Below are positions 1 to 8,734 of a DNA stretch of 64,000 nt, piece by piece (position 1 is the first letter of the stretch; each line of letters starts with the position of its first letter). This stretch comes from Firmicutes bacterium UBA5493. Lineage in GTDB: Bacteria; Bacillota; Limnochordia; Darwinibacteriales; Darwinibacteriaceae. The notes under the pieces were generated by a model. It saw nothing but the letters and a program-made list of their open reading frames with translations. It had not been told where the DNA came from and searched no databases. The stretch spans positions 1 to 64,000 of the forward strand of contig DIPH01000038.1 of assembly GCA_002424045.1 (NCBI GenBank). Reading direction: 5' to 3'. The translations under genes were made by a program, and so were the position numbers.

Positions 1-223
1 ATATTCAGTTCTCAAGGTTCTTGTGTCCCGAAAAAGTATCAACGTCTTTTGGGGGACAGCGAGATTATCTTATCACACTACCGCCCCGGCGTCAACGCTT
101 CATAATTTGCAATTCGGCTATTTTTTGTAAAATAGTGCCGCCCTGAAGCCTTCGTCCTGAAGCCTTGGGGGTGAACCCCATTTGATGGCGGCGACAATTC
201 CATACTCTATCACAGACCGAAAT

Positions 224-242
224 GGGTGTCAACACCCTTTTT
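224..242 (+). terminator. Putative rho-independent terminator
   Basis: GGGTG and CACCC arms flank a TCAA loop and are followed by five T on the plus strand. A gene ending left of the window could use it. The right arm and T-run are repeated in the adjacent 26-bp duplication, but that copy lacks the left arm. Confidence 0.4.
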
Positions 243-283
243 CAATTTTCGTAAATCACACCCTTTTTCAATTTTCGTAAATC
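232..283. repeat. 26-bp perfect tandem duplication
   Basis: Positions 232-257 and 258-283 are identical 26-bp units beginning ACACCC and ending GTAAATC. A further partial GTAAAT follows. The unit includes half of the hairpin at 224-237, so this looks like a local slippage duplication. Confidence 0.9.
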
Positions 284-301
284 GTAAATGTCCACAAAAC
301 C

Positions 302-1327
302 CTATCTAACACTAGTTCCGTCCATCAGGACAGATCGCAGCATGTGCACAACTCTTGTTCTTGACGGTTGATCTTTGCAGTACAGAAAACGGTCTGCCAT
401 ACGAAAGCCCCAGGAAAGGGCAGTAATATCTCTGATCAGAGCATCGTCTAATATTAAGGTAAGACCACCTTTTTTTGCACCTTTGCAGTATCCCTCCATG
501 ATTTTCTCTTTAAACATGGGTAGAAGTGAGGGATCCCTGTGGGAGTAGATGAAAGCTTCCATCAGCATATCTATGGCATCCTCACCCATACGTCCGTATC
601 CCGCTGAATCCCAATCAATCAGATACACGTCCGTTTCTCCCTCGGACTGTCTGAGGATCATGTTGTCGTGGTGAACATCGCCCTGACACAGTGTCTCTGG
701 AAGCGCATCAAAGGAAGCAAGAAGATCGGGTGCCCGAGCCGCATAATCATTGAGAATATGCCTTAGCTCATCTGGAAAACCATCCATGGGCTGGTCAAGA
801 TAGGACTTCACTCTATTCCACCATAGATCAAAACTGGAACAAACCGCCGGATAGCTGCGCAAATAGGCCAGTCTGCGCTGACCGCGCAGATGGAACCATG
901 CCTGGAACTCCCCAAGCCGTTCTGCTGACAGAGCCAGCTCATCGGCGTGCAGCTGGTTGGGTCCCGTCTTGCCTTCCACAAATTCCATCCAAATCTGGGT
1001 AACACCGTCTCCTGCTTCTAGAAAATAGCACTTCGGGATTCTAAGCATTGGCGGCATGGATATGCCGAAGCCGTGTCTGTAAAGCTCATATTCCCTTCGC
1101 CAGGAATCGGGATCGCCGTGGCGATACCACTCCTTCTGAATTTTGAGGACAACGGAAAAGGGAGATAAACCACGACTTGTCTGCGCATCGCCCGACAGGA
1201 GAAGAACCTCACCCACTGTTCCACCCTGCAGCACATGCGTCGAATACCGAACAACGTCTGCCTCTGTTCCAAGCATTTCGGTCAGAGCCTTGAGCAGTGA
1301 TTTCTTCTCTGTCTCAGACGTGATCAT
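302..1327 (-). CDS. Aminoglycoside phosphotransferase (APH)-family kinase
   Basis: A 341-residue protein-kinase-like phosphotransferase. The Brenner motif GDVHHDN supplies the catalytic Asp and metal-binding Asn, and IDWDSAGYG is the DFG-like metal-binding motif. The N-terminal half carries a nucleotide-binding fold with VVLKIQKEW, whose Lys probably contacts ATP. Family members phosphorylate small molecules such as aminoglycosides, choline, sugars or spore-coat precursors (CotS/YsxE-like); the substrate cannot be read from sequence. I chose the ATG at 1327, which overlaps the rsgA stop by 14 bases, because upstream codons lie within rsgA. Translational coupling to rsgA is likely. Calling it a resistance gene would be unjustified. 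Confidence 0.8.
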   Translation of the reverse strand: MITSETEKKSLLKALTEMLGTEADVVRYSTHVLQGGTVGEVLLLSGDAQTSRGLSPFSVVLKIQKEWYRHGDPDSWRREYELYRHGFGISMPPMLRIPKCYFLEAGDGVTQIWMEFVEGKTGPNQLHADELALSAERLGEFQAWFHLRGQRRLAYLRSYPAVCSSFDLWWNRVKSYLDQPMDGFPDELRHILNDYAARAPDLLASFDALPETLCQGDVHHDNMILRQSEGETDVYLIDWDSAGYGRMGEDAIDMLMEAFIYSHRDPSLLPMFKEKIMEGYCKGAKKGGLTLILDDALIRDITALSWGFRMADRFLYCKDQPSRTRVVHMLRSVLMDGTSVR

Positions 1328-2348
1328 GGCGTGGACTTCTCTTTCTATTATTCTTCCGTTTTTTTGCCTCAGCAAATGTGACCTCACGTTTTTGGGAAAG
1401 GTAATTGTTCCATTGCCCTTGTGGGAGAGAACCGTCGGCCAACGCAGCCAGTACGGCACAGCCAGGTTCAGTTTGATGGCGGCAATCCGAAAAACGACAA
1501 CGAGTAATCATCTCTTGTACCTTCGCAAAGGATGCACTAATTGCCCCATCTGCCTCCCATAAGCCTAATTCGCGCATACCCGGCGTATCGATGATCATGG
1601 CACCGGAAGGGAGCATGATGAGTTGGCGATGAGTGGTGGTGTGACGACCACGATCGTCGTCTTCCCGCACTTCGGCTACCGTCATGACCTCCTCACCGGC
1701 CAAGGCGTTGAGAAGTGACGACTTTCCCACACCGGACATGCCTAGAAACACTATCGTTTTGCCGGGCTGTAGGTACATGTCTAATTCAGGTAATCCCATA
1801 CCCGTATGGCTACTTACTGGAATGACGGCGATATCTCCTGCGATGTCTTGAATTTCGTCAATCTGTGCGTCCCACTTTTCACAAAGATCCGCCTTGGTGA
1901 GGACAACAACCGGTATAGCTCCACTTTGGCGTGCTTGAGTGAGATACCGAGCAATTCGATTAACGTTGAAGTCATGGTTTAGGGATGACATGATAAAAAC
2001 GTAATCGAAATTCGCCGCCACAACCTGCTCCAAAATGGTCTTGACATACCCTACAGCATGGCCCGAAAAATCTGTCCTAGAGAATTTCGATTTTCTCGGT
2101 AAGACGCTTGTAATCTGTGAATGGCCATGTTCGTTATGATTAAGAAGCACAAAATCCCCTACAGTGGGATAATCACTTCGCTCCCTAACATGATAAAGAA
2201 AGGAGCCACTTAAATTGGCCTCTGTTCTCCCGTATGGACAGACAACCTCGAACAGATCTCTGTGCATCCCGGTCACCCTGGCAGGAACCACTCCTTCAGC
2301 CAGATCCCTGTCAAAATTCTGAAAGCCGTATTCGTGCAGGTCTATCAT
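1314..2348 (-). CDS. rsgA: Ribosome small-subunit-dependent GTPase RsgA
   Basis: A 344-residue circularly permuted GTPase that assists late 30S maturation. Motifs occur in the permuted order G4 (TKAD), G1 (GMSGVGKSS), G3 (DTPG). An N-terminal OB-like region precedes them, and a C-terminal zinc-finger segment carries CRFSDCRHQTEPGC. The ATG at 2348 follows AGGAGG at good spacing; longer in-frame upstream reading has no ribosome site and runs into a hairpin. In B. subtilis rsgA lies elsewhere, so its place downstream of gyrA is unusual. It overlaps the following kinase gene. Confidence 0.93.
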   Translation of the reverse strand: MIDLHEYGFQNFDRDLAEGVVPARVTGMHRDLFEVVCPYGRTEANLSGSFLYHVRERSDYPTVGDFVLLNHNEHGHSQITSVLPRKSKFSRTDFSGHAVGYVKTILEQVVAANFDYVFIMSSLNHDFNVNRIARYLTQARQSGAIPVVVLTKADLCEKWDAQIDEIQDIAGDIAVIPVSSHTGMGLPELDMYLQPGKTIVFLGMSGVGKSSLLNALAGEEVMTVAEVREDDDRGRHTTTHRQLIMLPSGAMIIDTPGMRELGLWEADGAISASFAKVQEMITRCRFSDCRHQTEPGCAVLAALADGSLPQGQWNNYLSQKREVTFAEAKKRKNNRKRSPRHDHV

Positions 2349-2643
2349 CAGAAACCTCCTAATTCTGTTCTGGACGCAAAAATGCCGCGAAATAAGCAGC
2401 CTTATCGAAGACTGCCACTCGCGGCAAAACGCCATTTATAAAGCATAAACGAAAGGTTACTTGGATTCGGCGCACAAAAATTGCGGGTTGCCCCTCACAA
2501 TTACTGGTGCGCCAAATATTCAGTTCAGGTTAGAACCACCAAGGTGACATGGTTGATCATATTTGAACATCCCCTTTCGCACAGAAACATCTTTCACTGC
2601 TGAGTCGACCTAACTTTACCATACTTTGCCAAAGGAATCAAGA
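2349..2643. other. Structured gyrA-rsgA intergenic region
   Basis: There is no protein-coding gene. Two inverted repeats stand out. TGCCGCGA (2383-2390) pairs with TCGCGGCA (2419-2426) and encloses an ATAAG/CTTAT hairpin; on the minus strand the stem is followed by five T, so it could be an attenuator before rsgA. GGCGCAC (2469-2475) pairs with GTGCGCC (2507-2513), with AATTG/CAATT nested inside. I could not match this to a known riboswitch class. Confidence 0.5.
2378..2426 (-). terminator. Possible attenuator or terminator upstream of rsgA
   Basis: Read on the minus strand, an 8-bp stem (TGCCGCGA/TCGCGGCA) with an internal ATAAG/CTTAT hairpin is followed directly by TTTTT. It lies about 30 bases before the rsgA start. 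It may terminate the gyrA transcript or condition rsgA expression. Confidence 0.45.
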
Positions 2644-5127
2644 TCAACCTTCGTCAACGGGCGTTGTCGGAGCCGGAGGTTCCTCATCCTCATCCTCTTC
2701 ATCCTCTTTACCCACGATATCTGCAACGCCCACCACACGATCATTTTCATCTAGTCGCATCAAGGTGACGCCCTGGGTATTCCGTCCTAAGCGGGAGATC
2801 TCAGATACCTTCATGCGGATCATAATTCCATCCACCGAGAGGATCATGATCTCATTACCCTCACGCACCACATGAACCCCAACAATAGGTCCTGTACGCT
2901 CGGTCCTCTTCAGAGTCAAGACGCCTTTTCCACCTCGGTTGGTCTGGCGATACTCGGAGAGAGCTGTGCGCTTGCCAAAGCCCTGTTCTGTCACAACCAG
3001 AAGATCCGCATCATCGCTAGCTACAACTAAACCAACCACTTGATCGCCTGCATCAAGCTTGATTCCAATAACACCACGCGCTGGACGGCCCATCGCTCTG
3101 ACTTGTTCCTCCGAGAAACGAATGGCCTGGCCTTCACTGGTGACTAAGAGAATTTCCGAGTCCCCTTCTGTTAACTCAACGCCTACGAGCTCATCATCAT
3201 CGTCCAGGGAAATACCAATGAGTCCTCCACTACGATTGGTATCGAAAACACTCACGGCTGTCTTCTTAATGATTCCTTTTCGGGTAGCCATGGTCAGGTA
3301 CTGATCATCGGAATACTCCGAAATGGGAATGGTGGTCTCAATGCGTTCACCTGGTTCAAAGTTAATCAGGTTAATCACAGCCATACCTCTGGCATTGCGA
3401 CCCGCTTCTGGTATCTCATGACCACGCAGACGATAGACCCGCCCCTTGTTGGTAAAAAAGAGGATATAACTGTGCGTGCTGGCCACAAAGAGCCTCTCCA
3501 CAAAGTCATCAGCCTTCGTATTCAAAGCTGTAATCCCCCGGCCTCCTCGCCTTTGGGCACGATAAGTATCCACAGGCAGACGCTTAATATAACCTTGGTG
3601 GGTAATCGTCACCACGATATCTTCTTCGGCGATCAGATCCACATCCTCCAAATTACCCACAGACAACCCTATTTTTGTGCGCCTGGGATCGGCAAAGCGA
3701 TCCTTAATGTCGATCAGCTCATCTTTAATAATTTCATAGACCAGGTTCATATCACCCAAAATAGCCTTGAGGCGCGCAATGGTTTTTAGCAGTTCATCGT
3801 ATTCTGCATCGATCTTATCGCGCTCAAGTCCACTTAAGCGGCGCAGCTGCATATCCAAAATGGCCACCGCTTGCCGTTCACTCAAGCCAAAGCGTTCAAT
3901 TAGACGCTCCTTGGGATTATCATAGGAAGCACGGATAATGGCGATAACTTCATCGATATTATCCAGGGCGATGCGGTAGCCCTCTAGAATATGGGCCCGT
4001 TCTTCCGCTTTATAGAGTTCAAAGCGAGTACGCCTGACCACAACCTCTTTCTGGTGATCGAGGTAATGGTTCAGAACCTCCTTAAGGCTCAAAACCTTAG
4101 GTTGATTATCAACGAGGGCAAGCATGATGACGCCAAAGGTGTCCTCTAACTGGCTGTGCTTGTAGAGGCGGTTTAGAACCACATGGGGATCAGCATCGCG
4201 GCGGCATTCAATGACAACGCGCATTCCCGATTTATCCGATTCATCCCGCAAATCTGTGATCCCATCCACCTTTTTATTGCGTACCAAATCTGCAATTTTC
4301 TCAATGAGCCTAGCCTTGTTTACTTGGTAAGGAAGCTCAGAAATTAGAATACGAGTCTTACCATTGGACATCTGTTCAATTTGGCTCTTTGCCCTGACAC
4401 GAATACGGCCCCTACCGGTTGTGTACGCCTCTTTGATCGCCTCCCGCCCCAAAATCGTGGCACCGGTTGGAAAATCAGGCCCCTTAATATGGTTCATGAG
4501 CCCCTTAATATCCACGTCGGGGTTGTCAATGAGCTCGATTAGGCCATCGATTACCTCTCCGAGATTGTGGGGAGGAATATTGGTGGCCATACCCACCGCA
4601 ATTCCGGCAGCTCCGTTCACCAATAGGTTCGGGTACTTACTGGGCATCACCGTGGGCTGCTCTAGAGTTTCGTCAAAGTTCGGGTAAAAATCTACCGTAT
4701 CTTTGTCAATATCTCTGATCATTTCCATGGCTAGCTTTGATAGGCGGGCCTCGGTATAACGCATGGCCGCTGGTGGATCTCCATCCACGCTACCGAAGTT
4801 ACCATGACCATCCACCAGCAAATGCCGATACGAGAAAGGCTGGGCCATCCTCACCATGGCATCATAAATAGCCGAGTCTCCGTGAGGATGATACTTACCC
4901 ATGACTTCGCCCACAATTCTGGCAGACTTTTTGTGGGGTCTATCAGGCCTATTGCCAAGTTCCATCATACCGTAGAGAATGCGGCGCTGTACTGGTTTTA
5001 AACCGTCCCTCACATCAGGTAACGCCCGTTCCACAATGACACTCATGGCATAGTTGATATAGGAGGTTTTCATCTCCTGCGTTATTTTGATGGGGAGCGT
5101 TTTTCCATTATGCAGATTTATACTCAA
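2644..5127 (-). CDS. gyrA: DNA gyrase subunit A
   Basis: An 827-residue breakage-reunion subunit of gyrase, which with GyrB introduces negative supercoils. The N-terminus has the region YAMSVIVERALPDVRDG, and the catalytic tyrosine lies in AMRYTEAR. The C-terminal beta-pinwheel contains the GyrA box QRRGGRG, which separates it from ParC. It ends in an acidic, proline-containing tail (EDEEDEDEEPPAPTT). The start is TTG at 5127, preceded by AGGGGTGG. The gene begins 17 bases after gyrB ends, so the two are surely cotranscribed. Confidence 0.98.
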   Translation of the reverse strand: MSINLHNGKTLPIKITQEMKTSYINYAMSVIVERALPDVRDGLKPVQRRILYGMMELGNRPDRPHKKSARIVGEVMGKYHPHGDSAIYDAMVRMAQPFSYRHLLVDGHGNFGSVDGDPPAAMRYTEARLSKLAMEMIRDIDKDTVDFYPNFDETLEQPTVMPSKYPNLLVNGAAGIAVGMATNIPPHNLGEVIDGLIELIDNPDVDIKGLMNHIKGPDFPTGATILGREAIKEAYTTGRGRIRVRAKSQIEQMSNGKTRILISELPYQVNKARLIEKIADLVRNKKVDGITDLRDESDKSGMRVVIECRRDADPHVVLNRLYKHSQLEDTFGVIMLALVDNQPKVLSLKEVLNHYLDHQKEVVVRRTRFELYKAEERAHILEGYRIALDNIDEVIAIIRASYDNPKERLIERFGLSERQAVAILDMQLRRLSGLERDKIDAEYDELLKTIARLKAILGDMNLVYEIIKDELIDIKDRFADPRRTKIGLSVGNLEDVDLIAEEDIVVTITHQGYIKRLPVDTYRAQRRGGRGITALNTKADDFVERLFVASTHSYILFFTNKGRVYRLRGHEIPEAGRNARGMAVINLINFEPGERIETTIPISEYSDDQYLTMATRKGIIKKTAVSVFDTNRSGGLIGISLDDDDELVGVELTEGDSEILLVTSEGQAIRFSEEQVRAMGRPARGVIGIKLDAGDQVVGLVVASDDADLLVVTEQGFGKRTALSEYRQTNRGGKGVLTLKRTERTGPIVGVHVVREGNEIMILSVDGIMIRMKVSEISRLGRNTQGVTLMRLDENDRVVGVADIVGKEDEEDEDEEPPAPTTPVDEG

Positions 5128-5144
5128 CTCGATCCACCCCTCGG

Positions 5145-7067
5145 CTAAATATCAAGATTTGTTACTTCATGGGCATGCTCTTCGATGAACTCGCGACGAG
5201 GTTCTACTTTCTCTCCCATGAGAGTGTTGAAAATTTCATCGGCCAGGATGACATCGTCCACTTTCAACTGTAAAATCGTGCGCTTGTCTGGATCCATGGT
5301 GGTTTCCCACAGCTGATCCGCGTTCATTTCACCTAAACCCTTGTAACGCTGGATCATTGCACCTGCACGACCAACACGCTCCAAAATCTCCTCAAGCTCA
5401 TCATCATTAAAGGCATAATGCGAATCCTTTCCCTTACGCACTTGATACAGGGGCGGTAGAGCGATATAGACGTAACCCTCTTCTAAGAGGGGCCTCATAT
5501 AGCGATAGAAAAACGTCAAGAGCAAGGTACGGATATGTGCTCCGTCCACGTCCGCGTCGGTCATGAGAACAACTTTGTGGTAGCGAGCTTTGGTGATGTC
5601 GAAATCCTCACCAATACCGGTACCGAAGGCTGTGACCATGGAGCGAATTTCTGCATTACTGAGAATTCGATCCAGACGTGCTTTTTCCACATTTAAGATC
5701 TTGCCCCTCAAGGGCAGAATAGCCTGGAAGCGGCGGTCTCTGCTTTGTTTAGCTGTACCTCCAGCAGAGTCGCCTTCCACAATGAAGATCTCACATAGTT
5801 CAGGATCCGTGAGACTGCAATCGGCTAGCTTGCCAGGTAAGGACGAAATCTCCAGGGCATTCTTGCGGCGCGTGAGCTCCCGGGCCTTGCGGGCAGCTTG
5901 TCTGGCCCTAGCTGCCTGAATTCCCTTGTCCACGATTCGCTTGCCATCACCTGGATTTTGCTCTAGGAACTCCGCCAACTCTTCCGCGACAATGGATTCC
6001 ACCAGACCCTTAACTTCACTGTTACCGAGCTTCGTCTTAGTTTGTCCTTCAAATTGCGGATCAGGAATGCGAACGCTAATTAGAGCCGTACACCCTTCCC
6101 GCACATCATCTCCACTTAAATTCTCATCAGCTTGTTTCAGTAAACCTCTGCGCCTGGCATAATCATTGATGGTCCGGGTTAAGGCGCTCCGAAAACCAAT
6201 CAAGTGGGTTCCGCCTTCGTGGGTGTTAATATTATTGGCGAAACTTAGTGTGGTCTCCGTATAACTGTCATTGTACTGAATGGCCGTCTCCACCTCGATT
6301 CCATCCTTGTCTGCGGCCAAGTAGATTGGATGTTTCATAATCACCGTCTTATGACGGTTGAGGTAATCAACATAGGAGACGATACCGCCCTTGTACAAAA
6401 AGCGGTGCTGGCGCTTGGAGCGACGATCCATGAATGTGATAGTCGTTCCCTTGTTCAAAAAGGCTAACTCCCGCAGGCGATAGACAATCATTTCCGCCTG
6501 AAAATCAACGGTATCAAAGATCTCAGCATCAGGCTTGAAACGGATCATGGTTCCGTGTTCCTTAGTGGGGCCTAAATCCTGCAGAGGCTGCTGGGCTACT
6601 CCCCTTTCATACATCTGGGAATAATGGCGACCATTATACCAAACATTGGCCTCAAGCCACTGGGATAGGGCATTTACAACCGAAACACCTACACCATGGA
6701 GTCCCCCCGAAACCTTGTAGTGTCCACCCTCCTGGCCGAATTTCCCTCCTGCATGAAGCATGGTCAAGACAGTCTCTAATGTGGAAATCTTAGTCTTCGA
6801 GTGGATTTCAACGGGGATACCACTACCATTATCCTTAACAGAAAGAGAACCATCCTCGTAAATTACGACCTCGATGAGGTCGCAGTAACCAGCCATGGCC
6901 TCGTCGATGGAATTATCTACCACTTCCACAAAAAGATGGTGCAGACCATACATGTCGGTATTTCCAATGTACATGCCCGGGCGTAGTCTAACCGCCTCCA
7001 GACCTTCTAGGACCTGGATCTGGTCTGCTGTATAATTAGGAGCCATTTGCTGCTTTTCCAAGATCAA
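5145..7067 (-). CDS. gyrB: DNA gyrase subunit B
   Basis: A 640-residue ATPase subunit of gyrase. It has the GHKL ATP-binding elements (VVDNSIDEAMAGY, DNGSGIPVE, GGLHGVGVSVVNAL), a transducer domain, and the TOPRIM region with EGDSAGG and DADVDGAHI metal-binding acids. Its length is normal for the short Gram-positive GyrB form. The start is TTG at 7067 with AAGGAG five bases upstream; an ATG seven codons later is an alternative without a better ribosome site. It is part of the leftward dnaA-to-gyrA cluster. Confidence 0.98.
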   Translation of the reverse strand: MILEKQQMAPNYTADQIQVLEGLEAVRLRPGMYIGNTDMYGLHHLFVEVVDNSIDEAMAGYCDLIEVVIYEDGSLSVKDNGSGIPVEIHSKTKISTLETVLTMLHAGGKFGQEGGHYKVSGGLHGVGVSVVNALSQWLEANVWYNGRHYSQMYERGVAQQPLQDLGPTKEHGTMIRFKPDAEIFDTVDFQAEMIVYRLRELAFLNKGTTITFMDRRSKRQHRFLYKGGIVSYVDYLNRHKTVIMKHPIYLAADKDGIEVETAIQYNDSYTETTLSFANNINTHEGGTHLIGFRSALTRTINDYARRRGLLKQADENLSGDDVREGCTALISVRIPDPQFEGQTKTKLGNSEVKGLVESIVAEELAEFLEQNPGDGKRIVDKGIQAARARQAARKARELTRRKNALEISSLPGKLADCSLTDPELCEIFIVEGDSAGGTAKQSRDRRFQAILPLRGKILNVEKARLDRILSNAEIRSMVTAFGTGIGEDFDITKARYHKVVLMTDADVDGAHIRTLLLTFFYRYMRPLLEEGYVYIALPPLYQVRKGKDSHYAFNDDELEEILERVGRAGAMIQRYKGLGEMNADQLWETTMDPDKRTILQLKVDDVILADEIFNTLMGEKVEPRREFIEEHAHEVTNLDI

Positions 7068-7119
7068 TCAACTCTCCTTACAACTCAGTCTCTGATTCCT
7101 GATGCTTGATTCACAAGCA

Positions 7120-7356
7120 TCAATAAATTTCCGTTGCCCTTTTATAAAGCGTTCTTGCGGAAATAGGCGAAAGATAAACGTTCTTAGCACAAATCACAAT
7201 GGAAACAGGTGTTTCACTTAATTGTACCATAAAACCCTCTTCTTCTGCAGTCTTTAGAAATTCCCGATTCAACTTCGACGGTTTCTCGGTCAGATCAACA
7301 ACGCCAATGACTTCACTCAATGGTACCACAACATCATTACCCATGTGCAAGAACAT
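7120..7356 (-). CDS. remB: Extracellular matrix regulator RemB (DUF370)
   Basis: A 78-residue protein of the RemA/RemB DNA-binding family, at the position of B. subtilis yaaB/remB between recF and gyrB. It starts MFLHMGND and contains VVPLSEVIGVVDL, typical of the N-terminal strand pair. RemB is known to influence matrix gene expression in Bacillus; its role here is inferred from family and position. Confidence 0.88.
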   Translation of the reverse strand: MFLHMGNDVVVPLSEVIGVVDLTEKPSKLNREFLKTAEEEGFMVQLSETPVSIVICAKNVYLSPISARTLYKRATEIY

Positions 7357-7371
7357 AGACTCGTCCTTTCA

Positions 7372-8496
7372 TTAATGCAGAATTTGCCCTTGCTCGATCA
7401 TAAATACACTCGCCCGTTCTTTGGTTTCGGGCGTAAAACTATCCAGGCTGGTTGTAGTTACTATGGTCTGGGCCTTCTGATTTAAAATAGATAAAAGAAG
7501 CATCTGGCGATTTTTATCCAGCTCGCTCATGACATCATCCAAAAGAACAACAGGATACTCTCCCGTCTCTTGGCACATCAACTCCAGTTCAGCCAAAATG
7601 TAGGCAAGGACAGCTGTTCTTTGCTGACCCTGGCTACCATACTTCTTTAGGTCCGCGTCATTGATCCGAAAAACCAAATCGTCCCTTTGAGGTCCAACTA
7701 GGGTATAACCCCGGCGAACCTCTTCTGTTCTAAGATCCTTGAGTTTTTGCCGCAAGATATCTTCCAGATCGGCGCTTGTATACGTTCTGTCACGGGCTGC
7801 GCTTTCTTCCGTCTCAAAAAAGGGCTGGTAGATTAAGTGTAAATCTTCCCGCTCGTCACTGATTCTCTCGTGGGCGCCCTTGCTATAGTACTGCAGGGTT
7901 TCCACAACCTTTTGTCTACGCATCATGATTTTTGCTCCCAGAGACACAAGCTGATTATCCCAGGCAGGGAGCTGACTTAACTGGGACCGGTTTTCCCAGG
8001 CTCCCTTCAATAGACTATTACGTTGACGAACCACCCTCTGGTATTTTAACAGATTATTGCGGTAGACGGGGTCAATTTGGCAGATCTGCACATCTAAAAA
8101 ACCGCGGCGATCTCCCGGGGAACCTTTCACCAATTGGAGACTATCGGGGATGAATAAGACCGTATTCAGGCAGCCTACAAAAGAGTTAGCTGTCGTTGAC
8201 TTTTGATTGACCAAAAGGCGCTTTTTTTCCACTTCGCTCACCATTACAGCCAAGTCTAGGGTAGCCATTTTTGCCACCTGCGCCTTTATGATGGTCTGTT
8301 CATAACCATGACGAATCAGTTCGGTTTCACGGATGGTACGGTAAGATTTACTCAGGGACAAGACATAGATAGCCTCTAAAAGATTGGTCTTTCCCTGAGC
8401 ATTATTGCCCACGAAAATATTCAGACCCGGGCTTAAGGCTAAGTCTGCCCTCTCGTAATTTCGAAAACTGTGCAAAGAAAGATTTTTAATATGCAT
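7372..8496 (-). CDS. recF: DNA replication and repair protein RecF
   Basis: A 374-residue SMC-like ABC ATPase that loads RecA at single-strand gaps with RecO and RecR. It has Walker A GNNAQGKTNLLEAI near residue 30, a signature segment GSQGQQRTAVLA, and Walker B VVLLDDVMSELD near the C-terminus. The ATG directly follows the S4-protein stop codon, with no spacing, which implies translational coupling. Length is normal. Confidence 0.97.
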   Translation of the reverse strand: MHIKNLSLHSFRNYERADLALSPGLNIFVGNNAQGKTNLLEAIYVLSLSKSYRTIRETELIRHGYEQTIIKAQVAKMATLDLAVMVSEVEKKRLLVNQKSTTANSFVGCLNTVLFIPDSLQLVKGSPGDRRGFLDVQICQIDPVYRNNLLKYQRVVRQRNSLLKGAWENRSQLSQLPAWDNQLVSLGAKIMMRRQKVVETLQYYSKGAHERISDEREDLHLIYQPFFETEESAARDRTYTSADLEDILRQKLKDLRTEEVRRGYTLVGPQRDDLVFRINDADLKKYGSQGQQRTAVLAYILAELELMCQETGEYPVVLLDDVMSELDKNRQMLLLSILNQKAQTIVTTTSLDSFTPETKERASVFMIEQGQILH

Positions 8497-8715
8497 CTAG
8501 CTCTGCGCCTTGATTTGAAACTTTTCTCCACTGGCCAATTCAATGATGGTTCCGGGAGTAAGCTTGTGAGAGCGCCTCGTTTCAACTTGACCATCGACTA
8601 AGACCTGTCCGCTCTGGATCAAGATTTTGGCTTCTCCTCCACTGCCCACCACATTCGTCCATTTCAAGAACTGATCAAGCTGGATGACATCGGTTCTGAT
8701 TTTTACTTCCTTCAC
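8497..8715 (-). CDS. rlbA: S4-domain RNA-binding protein (YaaA/RlbA type)
   Basis: A 72-residue single S4 domain: IQLDQFLKWTNVVGSGGEAKILIQSGQVLVDG matches the alpha-L RNA-binding motif. The family is always found between dnaN and recF and has been linked to ribosome or RNA binding. I chose GTG at 8715 (MKEVKIRT) because AGAGGA precedes it and because earlier in-frame codons overlap the end of dnaN. It touches recF end to start. Confidence 0.88.
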   Translation of the reverse strand: MKEVKIRTDVIQLDQFLKWTNVVGSGGEAKILIQSGQVLVDGQVETRRSHKLTPGTIIELASGEKFQIKAQS

Positions 8716-8734
8716 GCGTATCAATCCTCTTTTT

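Larger units (their letters stand above)
1..301. other. Repeat-rich intergenic region at left edge
   Basis: No convincing gene is visible here. The stretch holds two direct copies of CCTGAAGCCTT (142-152, 156-166) enclosed by an inverted pair GCCGCC (137-142) / GGCGGC (187-192), a GGGG/CCCC hairpin near 167-179, a plus-strand terminator-like hairpin (224-242) and a perfect 26-bp tandem duplication (232-283). It lies downstream of the leftward rsgA-kinase pair, so some structures may be part of that transcript's 3' end. Confidence 0.6.

Noticed and set aside
1143..1562. Open frame on the plus strand opposite the kinase and rsgA
   Set aside because: It is antisense to two well-supported genes, has low-complexity composition and no ribosome site.
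2510..2560. TPP-riboswitch-like string on the minus strand (ACCTGAACTGAATATTTGGCG)
   Set aside because: The partner elements of the TPP aptamer, especially CUGAGA, are missing, and rsgA is not a thiamine gene.
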